In this document: piece by piece, positions 45,532 through 56,302 of the stretch
Layout of the letters: each line of letters begins with the position of its first letter
Numbering within the stretch: position 1 is the first letter of the stretch
Assembly: GCA_018268855.1 (NCBI GenBank)
Contig: JAFDVR010000013.1
Location: 1-64,000 of the forward strand
Reading direction: 5' to 3'
DNA from: Acidobacteriota bacterium
Lineage (GTDB): Bacteria > Acidobacteriota > Terriglobia > Terriglobales > Acidobacteriaceae
DNA: 64,000 bases
The notes under the pieces: model-generated
Database searches by the model: none
What the model was told of the DNA's origin: nothing
What the model saw: only the letters and a program-made list of their open reading frames with translations
Program-made: the position numbers and the translations under genes

Positions 45532-46049
45532 TTGTTCTTCTCGGTGGAGACGAGCGGGGTGTGGGCAAAACGGCGCTCGTGTGTGCTGTGATCGCGCAGT
45601 TTCCCAGGATGCCTTGGACGGCCGTGAAGGTATCACCGAACGATGACGACATGATCTACATGCATCAGGAGCGGGAGGCCTCCGGGGAGAGCGCCACGGG
45701 CAGGATGCTGGCTGCGGGTGCGGCATCGGCTTTCTTGATGGGCGCTTCTGCGCAAAGGCTCGGAGATCTCGCACAGATGTTGTCGCACATGGCTCAGGGC
45801 AGTGCGTTGATTGTGGAGTCCACTGCTTTGCGAGCGCACCTTGAGCCGGATTTATTTCTCTGTGTGATGGAGCAGAAAGCACCGCATAAGACATCCCTGC
45901 AACAACATTGGAAACTGGCAGACGTCCTGTTTACGCGTGGACACGCGTGGGAAACGGAGCAACCTGTATTCCAGATGGACGTCGAGCATGGGATGGCCGT
46001 CTTGAATGGAGAGGCGAAAAAGTTTCTGGCCGAACGGATAATCAAATGA
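45528..46049 (+). CDS. P-loop protein of unknown function next to lpxD
   Basis: 173 residues, starting [17 protein letters not shown], a P-loop of the GVGKT kind seen in MobB/MinD-type NTPases rather than a strict GxxxxGKT. The lone switch-like stretch is SALIVEST. The rest includes an Ala-rich helix ([13 protein letters not shown]) and [12 protein letters not shown]. It overlaps lpxD by 4 bp (ATGA), so it is part of the same unit. It may be a small kinase or GTPase-like protein. I cannot assign a function. Confidence 0.65.
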   Translation: MIVLLGGDERGVGKTALVCAVIAQFPRMPWTAVKVSPNDDDMIYMHQEREASGESATGRMLAAGAASAFLMGASAQRLGDLAQMLSHMAQGSALIVESTALRAHLEPDLFLCVMEQKAPHKTSLQQHWKLADVLFTRGHAWETEQPVFQMDVEHGMAVLNGEAKKFLAERIIK

Positions 46050-46219
46050 ATACGAAAACCCAGCTAATCGCTTTGTTGCAGAAAAATTTCTTGGCCGCCA
46101 AACTCACACAGCCGCTGTTCTATGCCTGCGATGTGCTCATCTCAATAGACCCTGTCTCTACAAACTTTTTGATCTGCTCCAATAGGACCATTGGAAGGAT
46201 CGGTTTCGACAGGATTTGA
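46046..46219 (+). CDS. Doubtful 57-residue ORF
   Basis: It starts with an ATGA overlap on the P-loop gene, suggesting coupling, and has a helical N-terminus (KTQLIALLQKNFLAAKL). The last third is antisense to the end of the receiver gene at 46120. It has no family. It could be a real small protein or a chance frame. Confidence 0.2.
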   Translation: MNTKTQLIALLQKNFLAAKLTQPLFYACDVLISIDPVSTNFLICSNRTIGRIGFDRI

Positions 46220-46521
46220 AACGGACCGCCAGTGCCCTCAGGAGGGCACTGGATTTCGCCCGTTTTGAACGCTGCACCACTCATCAGGAGCACCGGACAG
46301 TTTAACTCTTTGCGTATGCGGCAGGCATCTAATACCCCGTTTGACCGTGGACGGAGAACATCAAGCAGCACCATGTCCGGTTTGATCTTCCGGCCTTCAA
46401 ACAACGCTCCATGCAGGTCATAACTGGCGACCACATCAAACTCACCAGTCCGGTTCAGAAACATGGCCATGCTGTCGGCGATAAGCCGCTCGTCATCTAC
46501 GACCAGGATCTTTTTCTTCAT
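46120..46521 (-). CDS. Stand-alone response regulator receiver protein
   Basis: 133 residues from the ATG at 46519-46521; upstream frame sequence lacks family character. Receiver features: KKKILVVDDERLIADS (acidic pair), DMVLLDVLRPRSNG (phospho-Asp), LLMSGAAF (Thr/Ser switch) and ILSKPI (Lys). There is no output domain, so it acts through partners. It lies 25 bp behind ispF on the same strand and may be read with it. No histidine kinase is nearby; the orphan kinase at 8158 is far away. Confidence 0.88.
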   Translation of the reverse strand: MKKKILVVDDERLIADSMAMFLNRTGEFDVVASYDLHGALFEGRKIKPDMVLLDVLRPRSNGVLDACRIRKELNCPVLLMSGAAFKTGEIQCPPEGTGGPFQILSKPILPMVLLEQIKKFVETGSIEMSTSQA

Positions 46522-46546
46522 AACTGCCGCTCTTGGAAATAAGGAA

Positions 46547-47149
46547 TTAGGTAAGGTCGTCCGTATCAAATGTCCGTTTGCGCCCCAGGGCGCGCGTATC
46601 GCGAACACCGTTCACCAACGATTCCACCACATCATTCATGTCCATCTCCGCCTCGGCACTCATGGACTTCAGACCGTCGTTGACCTTAATTTCCTCCAAC
46701 AACACGGTCACATGCGCTACGGCAACGCCATCCTGGTTGAGTCCCTCGGGCGTCTTTGCCTTAATACCTACCTGATTAGGTTTAATACCAAGTAAGTCTG
46801 CCACACGCGCGCGAATATCTCCCGCCAACGGCACAATCTTAGGCTGCGACAGAATCAGCACTGTATCGATGTTGGTGATCTTGTAGCCAGCCGTCGCAAT
46901 CTCCTCCACGGCAGTCTTCAAAAAGATGGTGGAGTCTGCGCCCTTCCATTGCGGATCGCTCGGCGGAAAGAAGGTGCCAATGTCACCGGCGCTCACTGCG
47001 CCCAGCAGGGCATCTGTAATGGCGTGCAGCAGCACGTCGCCGTCAGAGTGTCCCGCAAGGCCGGAGCGGTGCTCAATCTTAACGCCGCCAATCACCAGCG
47101 GCACGCCGGCCTTAAACGCATGGGAGTCGAAACCGTAACCAATTCTCAT
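46547..47149 (-). CDS. ispF: 2-C-methyl-D-erythritol 2,4-cyclodiphosphate synthase
   Basis: 200 residues from the ATG at 47147-47149. Fifth step of the MEP isoprenoid pathway, making the cyclodiphosphate. Hallmarks: RIGYGFDSHAF (metal Asp and His), LAGHSDGDVLLHAITDALLGA, GDIGTFFPPSDPQWKGADS and GIKAKTPEGL. The family ends about residue 160 (VTVLLEE); about 40 charged residues are appended, a feature not usual in IspF. The pathway partner IspD is on the opposite strand 437 bp away. Confidence 0.95.
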   Translation of the reverse strand: MRIGYGFDSHAFKAGVPLVIGGVKIEHRSGLAGHSDGDVLLHAITDALLGAVSAGDIGTFFPPSDPQWKGADSTIFLKTAVEEIATAGYKITNIDTVLILSQPKIVPLAGDIRARVADLLGIKPNQVGIKAKTPEGLNQDGVAVAHVTVLLEEIKVNDGLKSMSAEAEMDMNDVVESLVNGVRDTRALGRKRTFDTDDLT

Positions 47150-47174
47150 TCTTAATAGGAAAACACGGTTGTGG

Positions 47175-47528
47175 TTAGAGTGCCACGTTCGAATTGCTTC
47201 GTTTGGATGTGAGCAGAAGAACTGCAATCAAAAATAGAACTGTCGAAGTAAGTGCGGAAACGTAATCCGAGATCACCATCGTATGCACAGAATCGAGAGT
47301 GCTTGTTGGACGCATGGCCATTCGCTGTGATGCCTGTTGCACTGCTGGAATATGTGTGTTCAGGTAAGTGCCGAGGTCTCGCAGGCTTGGCCACACCACA
47401 ATTGCTGCGCCCAGCCACAGGAATCCCGATTGTCTTGTGCGCCGGAAGGCGGCAATGAGCCGGATGCAGATCAGAATCCAACCAAGTGCGAGAAGTGCAG
47501 CAATGGAAAACACAAGTATGTTGAACAT
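47175..47528 (-). CDS. Small membrane protein between ispF and ispD
   Basis: 117 residues from the ATG at 47526-47528, which has AGGAGG about ten bases upstream. Two hydrophobic segments near the N-terminus (FNILVFSIAALLALGWILIC, and FLWLGAAIVVWPSL) and one at the end (TSTVLFLIAVLLLTS). It is leftward and 25 bp before ispF, so probably co-transcribed with ispF and the receiver. I recognise no family. Confidence 0.6.
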   Translation of the reverse strand: MFNILVFSIAALLALGWILICIRLIAAFRRTRQSGFLWLGAAIVVWPSLRDLGTYLNTHIPAVQQASQRMAMRPTSTLDSVHTMVISDYVSALTSTVLFLIAVLLLTSKRSNSNVAL

Positions 47529-47586
47529 CAGTAGTACCCCTCCTGATAGCGACGGTTCTGCTCCGTCCATTTATACTTCCATTCCT

Positions 47587-48294
47587 ATGCGAGTACACGT
47601 CATTCTTCCCGCAGCCGGTATTGGAACGCGCATGGCTGCAGGCGCACACACCGCCGCACCCAAGCAGTTCATGGAACTCGGCGGCGTTCCGATCCTCATC
47701 CACAGCCTGCGTGCTTACGCGGCGATTCCATCGGTTTCGACGATTGTGGTTGCCGTGCGCGTCAATGAGATGGAGCGCGTTCAGTCGCAGGTGTCCGAGC
47801 ATGGTCTTGCCGGACGCGTGAAGGTGGTAGAAGGTGGCGACAACCGCCAGCAGTCCGTCGCCAACGCCGTCGCCGCGCTCGATGCTGCGCCAAACGATCC
47901 AGTCCTCGTGCACGACGCCGTTCGCCCGCTCATCACGCCGGCGATCATCCAGCACACCATTGACGCTATCGAGAAGCACGGCGCGGCCATCGTGGCCCTG
48001 CCTGCGGTGGACACCATCAAGCAGGTGGAGCGCACCGCCGACGGCGCCATCATCACCGCCACCATTCCGCGTGAGCGCATTGTGCAGGCGCAGACGCCCC
48101 AGGGAGCACGGTTCGAACTTATGCAGCGGGCCTTCAAGGATGCTGCCGAAGCTGATTTTGTGGGGACGGATGAGGCCAGCCTGCTCGAACGCATTGGCGT
48201 GGAGGTCTCCGTGGTGCACGGATCGCCTCGTAACTTCAAGATTACACAGCCCGGAGACCTCGAATTGGCCGAGTTTTACCTCACCCAGGGATAA
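47587..48294 (+). CDS. ispD: 2-C-methyl-D-erythritol 4-phosphate cytidylyltransferase
   Basis: 235 residues from ATG 47587. Joins CTP to MEP in the isoprenoid pathway. Signature parts: VILPAAGIGTRMAAG, APKQFMELGGVPILIHSL, VVEGGDNRQQSVANAV, VLVHDAVRPLITP, TIPRERIVQAQTPQGARF and the end TQPGDLELAEF. The frame opens upstream, but the start at 47587 fits the family. Divergent from the small membrane gene with 58 bp between starts, and convergent with the GNAT gene. Confidence 0.95.
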   Translation: MRVHVILPAAGIGTRMAAGAHTAAPKQFMELGGVPILIHSLRAYAAIPSVSTIVVAVRVNEMERVQSQVSEHGLAGRVKVVEGGDNRQQSVANAVAALDAAPNDPVLVHDAVRPLITPAIIQHTIDAIEKHGAAIVALPAVDTIKQVERTADGAIITATIPRERIVQAQTPQGARFELMQRAFKDAAEADFVGTDEASLLERIGVEVSVVHGSPRNFKITQPGDLELAEFYLTQG

Positions 48295-48322
48295 TGCGAA
48301 ATTCAGCACATCTTGGGGTAAT

Positions 48323-48784
48323 CTACATTTTTTCGCGATAAATCATTTCGTTGTTCGCGGTAAATCCCAGCTTTTCGTAGACCGGACGCCCGAATTTCGA
48401 GGCATGCAGCGTCACGGTTTTCACCCCGCGCCGCACACTTTCCTTCTTCGCCAATTCGACAAGTTCCTTGGCGATGCCTCGTCCCCGAGCAGCCGGAACT
48501 GTATAGAAATTCAGCAGATAGCCGCGTTTCGGGACAGGCGACGTCCAGTGCGGCGGAAAGTCCATGAGCCACAAACCACCACTGGCAATGGGCTGGCCGC
48601 TATCTTCCACAATCCAGCCCACATAGCTGTCATCTCGCAACCGCGGCTCCAGCCATGCCGCGAATTCTTTGGCCATTTCTTCCCATGTGCAGGCGGGCGT
48701 AAACCCATTGTCCTGAAACATTTGGATGCGGTGCTGGGTAATGAGCGCGGTGTCTTCGGGCGTAGCGAGACGAATCGAGTGCAT
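48323..48784 (-). CDS. GNAT-family N-acetyltransferase
   Basis: 153 residues with the GNAT order: SIRLATPEDTALITQHR, strand VGWIVEDSGQPIASGGLWLM, then the acetyl-CoA site GYLLNFYTVPAARGRGIAKELVELAKKE (fragments; the R-G-x-G-x-A loop is ARGRGIA), and TLHASKFGRPVYEKLGF. Acceptor unknown. Divergent from tilS with 23 bp between starts, and convergent with ispD. Confidence 0.9.
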   Translation of the reverse strand: MHSIRLATPEDTALITQHRIQMFQDNGFTPACTWEEMAKEFAAWLEPRLRDDSYVGWIVEDSGQPIASGGLWLMDFPPHWTSPVPKRGYLLNFYTVPAARGRGIAKELVELAKKESVRRGVKTVTLHASKFGRPVYEKLGFTANNEMIYREKM

Positions 48785-48807
48785 TTCACCAATGTAAACC
48801 CGCTAAC

Positions 48808-49866
48808 ATGGCTTTCATGGCAAAACTGCCCCAACTTGCACTGAACACATCTCTGTTACCAACAGGCAGCCGGGTGGCAGTGGCGGTGTCCGGAGGCGCT
48901 GATTCTACGGCACTTCTGCTGGCTTTGCAGGAGCAGAAGCATGCGTTGGGTATTGGTTTGAGCGCGGTGCATCTGCATCATGGCATCCGGGGGGAAGAGG
49001 CGGATGGCGATCGCCAATTCGTGCGAAATCTGTGCGAAAGTTTCGATATTCCGTTGTATTTGCCAGAGGCGGATGTGCCCGCGCAGGCTGCTCGCGATCG
49101 CGAAACGCTGGAAGAAGCCGCAAGAAATGCACGGAAAGAGGTATTTCAGGGCCTGTTATCGCGCAAGGAAGCCGACTTAATAGCCACAGCGCATACCGAA
49201 GACGATCAGGCCGAAACTGTTCTTTTGAAGCTGATTCGAGGCGCTTGGCTGGAAGGTTTGGGCGCAATCCATCCGCGCGTGGAGATGCCGCCGGGAGCTT
49301 TAGTCCGGCCGATTTTGCATGTGCAACGTGCTGAAATTGAAGCGTTTCTGCGAGCGCGGGGGCAGGGGTGGCGCGAGGATTCGACCAATGCCTCCCATGA
49401 GTACACGCGAAACCGGGTGCGGCATACGCTGATGCCGCTGCTTAGGGACTTCAATCCGCAGATTGCCGGGACTTTGGCGTGTCTCTCGGAACTGGCGCGG
49501 GAAGAGGCAGAGCGGACGGAACGCGAGGTAGAGCGGCTGCTTCCGCAGCTTCTGCTGCCCGGGAAGCCGGTGCGTGGCGGCGGACGCGCTGTGGGCGAGG
49601 AGCAGTCGGTTTCGATTGAAGTGGAAAGACTGCGGACGCTGGACCTTCCGACGCGGCGGAGAGTGCTGCGAGCGGCGGCGCGTTCATTAGGGGTTCGGAT
49701 GTCGGCGGCGGAGACGATGCGGCTTTTGCGACTATGTGGATTGCAGCCGGAGACGGCGGTGCACGATCTTACTGTTTCTGCGAAGCCGGGTGCGAAGCTA
49801 ATGCTTCCGAGCGGGTTAGTGGCGGAGCGGTCTGCGCGGGAGTTGAGACTGGTTCGCCGGGCTTGA
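48808..49866 (+). CDS. tilS: tRNA(Ile)-lysidine synthetase
   Basis: 352 residues, on the short side for TilS. Adds lysine to C34 of the AUA-reading tRNA(Ile). The N-terminal PP-loop reads VAVSGGADSTALLLAL, followed by HLHHGIRGEEADGD and IATAHTEDDQAETVLLKLIRG and the TilS-type WREDSTNASHEYTRNRVRH (fragments). The C-terminal domain is reduced. ATG at 48808; a second ATG three codons in is possible. tilS-ftsH adjacency is common in bacteria. Confidence 0.94.
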   Translation: MAFMAKLPQLALNTSLLPTGSRVAVAVSGGADSTALLLALQEQKHALGIGLSAVHLHHGIRGEEADGDRQFVRNLCESFDIPLYLPEADVPAQAARDRETLEEAARNARKEVFQGLLSRKEADLIATAHTEDDQAETVLLKLIRGAWLEGLGAIHPRVEMPPGALVRPILHVQRAEIEAFLRARGQGWREDSTNASHEYTRNRVRHTLMPLLRDFNPQIAGTLACLSELAREEAERTEREVERLLPQLLLPGKPVRGGGRAVGEEQSVSIEVERLRTLDLPTRRRVLRAAARSLGVRMSAAETMRLLRLCGLQPETAVHDLTVSAKPGAKLMLPSGLVAERSARELRLVRRA

Positions 49867-50064
49867 TGGTCGTGCCGCCAATGAGGCATTACCGGGGCGG
49901 AAAAATACGTTCAAGGGAGCAGTTTCCTGCGTTACACAGGCGTAAGATATGGGTATCTATCGTAGGGTGGGATGACTGCCCTGACGCCGCATCGTTCCAT
50001 GTCGCGCATCGTCTAATAAGATGACCGGCTACGGCTGCCGGTAGATATTGAGGGGACCCAAACT

Positions 50065-51984
<1,920 letters not shown>

Positions 51985-51999
51985 TTCTCATGTGTTGTG

Positions 52000-52025
52000 A
52001 ACGGCGCGGCCTTGGCCGCGCCGTT
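52000..52025 (+). terminator. Intrinsic terminator after ftsH
   Basis: 11-bp stem AACGGCGCGGC/GCCGCGCCGTT with loop CTTG, followed by TGTCTTT, 15 bases after the ftsH stop. Confidence 0.85.
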
Positions 52026-52204
52026 TGTCTTTGAAAGGGTTTGATATCGGCTCCCACTGCTTTCTCCGGTCAATCGGCTGGTTTCGGCGAGTGTTGCTCT
52101 CTATCTCTGCTGACCTGTTTCTGTGGCGCTGCTCATTCTTGTTCACTGGGGTCGTGTTGACGGTACATTTGACCTGAGACAATCGTAGAGTGAAGAAGAA
52201 AGCA

Positions 52205-52240
52205 GCGAGTCAGCGAGTTAGCGAGCCAGCAAGTCAGCGG
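52205..52240 (+). repeat. Octamer repeat upstream of lptE
   Basis: Four variant octamers (GCGAGTCA, GCGAGTTA, GCGAGCCA, GCAAGTCA) and a partial fifth. If the earlier start of lptE is used they are translated as SQRVSEPASQ, echoing the GlyQ tail. Confidence 0.75.
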
Positions 52241-52267
52241 ATTTTTGCATTTCGAAAGCGTTTGCGG

Positions 52268-52789
52268 ATGCAAACGGACCTAGCTGTGATCAGCATGATG
52301 CTGGTAGCTCTTTGTGGGTGTGGGTATCATGTTGCGGGATCGGCCACGCATATTCCAGCGAATGTACGTACGCTGACGGTACCGCTGTTCAAGAACCATA
52401 CGCAGGCGTATCACACCGAGACGGCGATGACGCAGGCAGTGATTCACGAGATGAATACGCGGACGCGCTACCGCATTGTGAACACGGATGATCCATCGCG
52501 CGCAGACGCAGTGCTGCGGGGAACGGTGCTTACACAGACCGTTGCGCCACTGACGTATGACCCTAACAGCGGGCAGACTTCCAGTTATCTGGTGACGATT
52601 ACGGCAAAGGTGACGCTTACGGGTGCAGATGGCAGGGTACTTTATTCGAACTCGAAGTTCTCATTCCGGCAGCAATATCAATCGACGCAGGACCTGAGCG
52701 CGTTTATTCAGGAGGATTCTGCGGCAGTGCGGCGATTGTCGCGAGATTTTGCGCAGGCGCTGGTGAGCGACATGCTGGAGTCTTTTTAG
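52268..52789 (+). CDS. lptE: LPS-assembly lipoprotein LptE
   Basis: 173 residues from ATG 52268; the frame runs back to a GTG at 52190 through the octamer repeat, giving 199 residues. A lipobox-like end (MMLVALCGCGYH) marks a lipoprotein signal, with either Cys as lipid site. The mature part starts CGYHVAGSA, matching the CGYHL start of LptE, followed by PANVRTLTVPLFKN and a conserved-looking beta/alpha layout. LptE plugs LptD in the outer membrane. LptD is not in the window. A heptamer repeat and hairpin follow. Confidence 0.88.
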   Translation: MQTDLAVISMMLVALCGCGYHVAGSATHIPANVRTLTVPLFKNHTQAYHTETAMTQAVIHEMNTRTRYRIVNTDDPSRADAVLRGTVLTQTVAPLTYDPNSGQTSSYLVTITAKVTLTGADGRVLYSNSKFSFRQQYQSTQDLSAFIQEDSAAVRRLSRDFAQALVSDMLESF

Positions 52790-52830
52790 GGAACAGGGAA
52801 CAGGGAACAGGGAACAGGGAACAGGGAACA
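52790..52830 (+). repeat. Heptamer tandem repeat (GGGAACA), six copies
   Basis: One partial (GGAACA) and five perfect GGGAACA units begin at the base after the lptE stop codon. The last AACA is also the base of the next hairpin. Confidence 0.9.
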
Positions 52831-52859
52831 GGCTGTGCAGAGTTTCTGCACAGCCTGTT
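52827..52859. terminator. Perfect hairpin after lptE
   Basis: A 15-bp perfect inverted repeat (AACAGGCTGTGCAGA with TCTGCACAGCCTGTT) around GTT, followed by TGTGTTT. It lies between lptE and the convergent MFS gene and may terminate from both sides, though the T-tracts are weak. Confidence 0.7.
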
Positions 52860-52864
52860 TGTGT

Positions 52865-54193
52865 TTAGCGTTCCAGTTGGGCCTGGAGTTGTTCGAGAGT
52901 TTTGCCCTTTGTTTCTGGGTAGATCAATAGAACGACGATGAACTGCAGCGCGGTCATGGCAGCGAAGAAGTAGAACGGCATGGCCTGCGAAAAGTTCTTC
53001 ACCACGAGCGGGAAGAGCAGAGCGATGATGGCGTTCATGATCCAGTGCGAGCCACTGCCGAGGCTTTGGCCCTTGGAGCGAACCTGCGTGGGAAAGACCT
53101 CTGCGATGTAGACCCAGATGACTGCGCCCTGCGAGAGGGCGAAGAAGCCGATGAAAGCTACGAGCAGCCAGACGACGTATCCAAGATGTTGGTGCGTGGT
53201 GAAGACGTAACCCGTACCGAGGAGGCAGAAGAAGGTACCTACTGCTCCGATGAGGAGCAGAGTTTTGCGGCCGAGCTTATCAATGAGCGCCATGGCGATG
53301 AAGGTGGCTACAAGGTTTGAGAGTCCGATAAAAATGGACTGCGAAAAGGTGGACATGCGGCTCATGCCTGCGAAGGCAAAGATATCGTTTGCGTAATAGA
53401 GGATGGCGTTGATGCCGGAGAGTTGATTAAAGAAGCCGATGGAAACAGCGAGAAAGATCGGCAGCCGCAGTGATTTCTGGAAGAGCGGCACACTCTTCTC
53501 ATGCTCTTCGCGATGGAGCGAGGCACGAATGGCGGTTAGTTCTGCTACAGGATCTTCCGAACCCATATCGCGCAAAACAGCGAGCGCATCCTCATGGCTG
53601 TTCTGCGTAATGAGAAAGCGCGAACTCTGCGGGATGGTGAAGAGTGTCATGAGGAAGAGCACGGCGGGAAGACCGGCGATGCCGAGCTGCCAGCGCCATT
53701 CCGTTGCGCCCAGGCCCAGGCTGGCGATGTACCAGTTGCTGATATACGCGATGAGAATGCCGATGACGATGTTGATCTGGAAGGCCCCCACCAGGCGGCC
53801 GCGCCAGCTTGCGGGGGCCAGTTCTGCGATGTAGACAGGGCCGAGCACGGAGGAGCCGCCAATGCCGAGACCCCCGACAAAGCGGAAGACCATGAGCGAT
53901 GGCCAGCTCCACGCGAAGGCGCATCCGAAGGCAGAAGCAATGTAGAGCAGCGCCATGATGCGCAGCGCATTGCGTCCACCCAGTTTTTGGCCGAGTGGAC
54001 CGGCGATGATGCAGCCAAGCACAGTTCCCCAGAGCGCGATGGAGACGGTGAGGCCGAGCTGCGAGGCGGAGAGGTGAAAGACCTCAGTAAGTGAGTGCGT
54101 GGTGCCAGAGATGACAACGGTATCGAAGCCGAAGAGAAAGCCGCCGAGCGCACCGACGATGGTGCTTCTGAGCAGTTTTGAGGTGATGCGCAT
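52865..54193 (-). CDS. MFS sugar porter (SP family) transporter
   Basis: 442 residues from the ATG at 54191-54193 (MRITSKLLR); earlier starts add a tail. Twelve TM segments. Sugar-porter motifs: GGFLFGFDTVVISG, a RxGGR-like GQKLGGRNALRI, ELAPASWRGRLVGAFQ, QLSGINAILYYA, DKLGRKTLLLIG and PETKGKTLEQLQ. Likely H+ symport of a hexose or pentose; the sugar is not determinable. Divergent from the GH2 gene with a shared 240-bp control region, which hints at uptake and cleavage of related sugars. Confidence 0.9.
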   Translation of the reverse strand: MRITSKLLRSTIVGALGGFLFGFDTVVISGTTHSLTEVFHLSASQLGLTVSIALWGTVLGCIIAGPLGQKLGGRNALRIMALLYIASAFGCAFAWSWPSLMVFRFVGGLGIGGSSVLGPVYIAELAPASWRGRLVGAFQINIVIGILIAYISNWYIASLGLGATEWRWQLGIAGLPAVLFLMTLFTIPQSSRFLITQNSHEDALAVLRDMGSEDPVAELTAIRASLHREEHEKSVPLFQKSLRLPIFLAVSIGFFNQLSGINAILYYANDIFAFAGMSRMSTFSQSIFIGLSNLVATFIAMALIDKLGRKTLLLIGAVGTFFCLLGTGYVFTTHQHLGYVVWLLVAFIGFFALSQGAVIWVYIAEVFPTQVRSKGQSLGSGSHWIMNAIIALLFPLVVKNFSQAMPFYFFAAMTALQFIVVLLIYPETKGKTLEQLQAQLER

Positions 54194-54433
54194 GTGTACT
54201 GTCTCCACTACGGAGGCCGTTTGATTGGGCGATGTCCGAGAACCGCAGTGTAGTGGTTGCATGGTTCGTTTGGCGAGAAGAATTCTTATAGGCGAAACAG
54301 AAGCGGGAATTTCTGCAGCAGCGAAACTTTAGCGAGGTTTGAACGCGAGGCAACGACGTGCGCGCGCAGGGCGCATCCAAGCGTAGAGAACGTGGTTCGT
54401 GAAACTCTCGACCGCAGTATTGAGGTGAATAGT

Positions 54434-56302
54434 TTGCCAGATCCAAAGACTGAGTTGATGCTGGAGCCTGATGCAGAGACGTCTGCCCGTAGTCCTGAAC
54501 ATCCTCGTCCGCAGATGCGCCGCGAAAAATGGTCTTCCCTGGATGGGCAATGGGATTTCTCGTTTGATCCCAAAGCCGTGCACACGCTTCCGCGCCATGT
54601 GGATTGGGACCGCACTATCACTGTTCCGTTTGCGCCTGAAACGGAGGCGAGCGGCATCCATGAGACAGGGTTCTATTCGGCTGTCTGGTACCGGAAATCG
54701 TTTGAGACACCCGATCTTGGCCCCGATGAGTTGCTTATGCTCTGTTTCGAGGCGGTAGATTATCGTGCGACCGTGTGGGTGAATGGCGTAAAGATGTGCA
54801 CGCACGAGGGAGGCTATACGCCGTTCAGCATAGACATTACGCGGTCGCTACTGCCCGGCGGACCGCAGGAAGTTGTGGTGCGGGCGGAGGACGATCCTGC
54901 CGATCTATCGAAACCTCGTGGCAAACAAGACTGGAAGCTGGAACCACACTCGATCTGGTATCCGCGCACGACGGGCATTTGGCAGAGTGTGTGGATGGAG
55001 GTGCGTCCGGCAACACATATCACTTCGTTGCAATGGTCATCGAGTCTTGACCGGTGGGAGATTGGGATTGATGCAACAGTTGTCTCCAAGCCTGATGAGA
55101 AGCTGCGCATCTTTGTACGGTTGCAGGCGGGTGAACAGCTTCTGGCGGCGGACAGCTATGAGGTGATTGCGGGTGAAGCAAACCGCAAGATTGCGCTCTC
55201 CGATCCTGGTATCGACGATTTTCGCAATGGTCTGTTGTGGAGCCCGTCTTCGCCGACGCTGATCGATGCGCAGGTGGAGTTGCGCGATGCAGATGGAAAG
55301 GTGATTGACGCAGTGCAGAGTTATTGCGCGATCAGGTCAGTTGCGATTCAGGGAGACCGTTTTGTATTGAACGGACGTCCCTTGATCCTTCGTCTCGTGC
55401 TGGACCAGGGATATTGGCCGCAAAGTGGAACAACCGCGCCGAGCGATGATGCCCTGTTGCGCGATGTGTTGCTGGTTAAGCGGCTGGGCTTCAATGGCGT
55501 TCGCAAACATCAGAAAATTGAGAGCGCGCGTTTTCTATATTGGGCGGACAAGGTAGGTCTGCTGGTTTGGGAAGAGATGCCGAGCGCATACCGGTATACG
55601 ACAAAATCCATTCATCGCCTGACGAAAGAATGGTTCGATGTGATTCAGCGCGACCGGAGCCATCCGTGCATTATCGCGTGGGTCCCGTTCAATGAATCGT
55701 GGGGCGTGCCCGATCTGCCGGAGAGCCCGTCGCAGCGCCATTATGTGCAGGCGCTGTATCACATGACGAAGGCGCTGGACCCGACGCGGCCTGTCGTGGG
55801 TAATGATGGGTGGGAGAGTGTTGCGACAGACATTATCGGTATTCACGACTATGACGATCAGCCCAGCCGTATTGGAAAACGCTACGGTATCGATGAGATT
55901 GAGGGGCATCTGTTCAAGCGTGAGCGGCCTGGCGGACGCATGTTGTTTGTAAGTGAGGACAGGGCGTGGAGCAGGCCGATTGTGCTGACGGAGTTTGGCG
56001 GCATTTCGTATAACAAAGACCGCGCAGATGCGTGGGGATATTCCACGACGGATTCATCGCAACAACTGCTGGACCGTTATAAAGCGTTGCTGGAAACAGT
56101 GCGGTGCTTACCGGCACTGGCCGGATTTTGTTACACACAGTTTACGGACACCTATCAGGAGACGAACGGATTGCTGTTTGCCGATCGAACCCCGAAGGCG
56201 CCGCTGGATGAAATTGCGCTGGCGACGACAGGTGCGGTGTCTGACTACGATGTGGTGGCGGATACGATCTGGCGAGAGCACACGATGGCGCGGCAGAGCT
56301 AA
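54434..56302 (+). CDS. Glycoside hydrolase family 2 enzyme
   Basis: 622 residues from TTG 54434, which has TGAGGTGA at 54421-54428; ATG 54458 is an alternative. No signal peptide, so cytosolic. N-terminal sugar-binding domain (REKWSSLDGQWDFSFD, SAVWYRKSFETP, VDYRATVWVNG), middle Ig-like domain, and a TIM barrel with acid/base AWVPFNESWGVP (NE) and nucleophile VLTEFGGISY (E). Substrates in GH2 include beta-galactosides, glucuronides and mannosides; this one cannot be fixed. It overlaps the convergent GH1-like gene by 4 bp. Confidence 0.9.
   Translation: MPDPKTELMLEPDAETSARSPEHPRPQMRREKWSSLDGQWDFSFDPKAVHTLPRHVDWDRTITVPFAPETEASGIHETGFYSAVWYRKSFETPDLGPDELLMLCFEAVDYRATVWVNGVKMCTHEGGYTPFSIDITRSLLPGGPQEVVVRAEDDPADLSKPRGKQDWKLEPHSIWYPRTTGIWQSVWMEVRPATHITSLQWSSSLDRWEIGIDATVVSKPDEKLRIFVRLQAGEQLLAADSYEVIAGEANRKIALSDPGIDDFRNGLLWSPSSPTLIDAQVELRDADGKVIDAVQSYCAIRSVAIQGDRFVLNGRPLILRLVLDQGYWPQSGTTAPSDDALLRDVLLVKRLGFNGVRKHQKIESARFLYWADKVGLLVWEEMPSAYRYTTKSIHRLTKEWFDVIQRDRSHPCIIAWVPFNESWGVPDLPESPSQRHYVQALYHMTKALDPTRPVVGNDGWESVATDIIGIHDYDDQPSRIGKRYGIDEIEGHLFKRERPGGRMLFVSEDRAWSRPIVLTEFGGISYNKDRADAWGYSTTDSSQQLLDRYKALLETVRCLPALAGFCYTQFTDTYQETNGLLFADRTPKAPLDEIALATTGAVSDYDVVADTIWREHTMARQS

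Noticed and set aside
49867..50064. Possible gene between tilS and ftsH
   Set aside because: Frames are short and cross stops; only a leader with a TAAGATAT-like -10 is likely.
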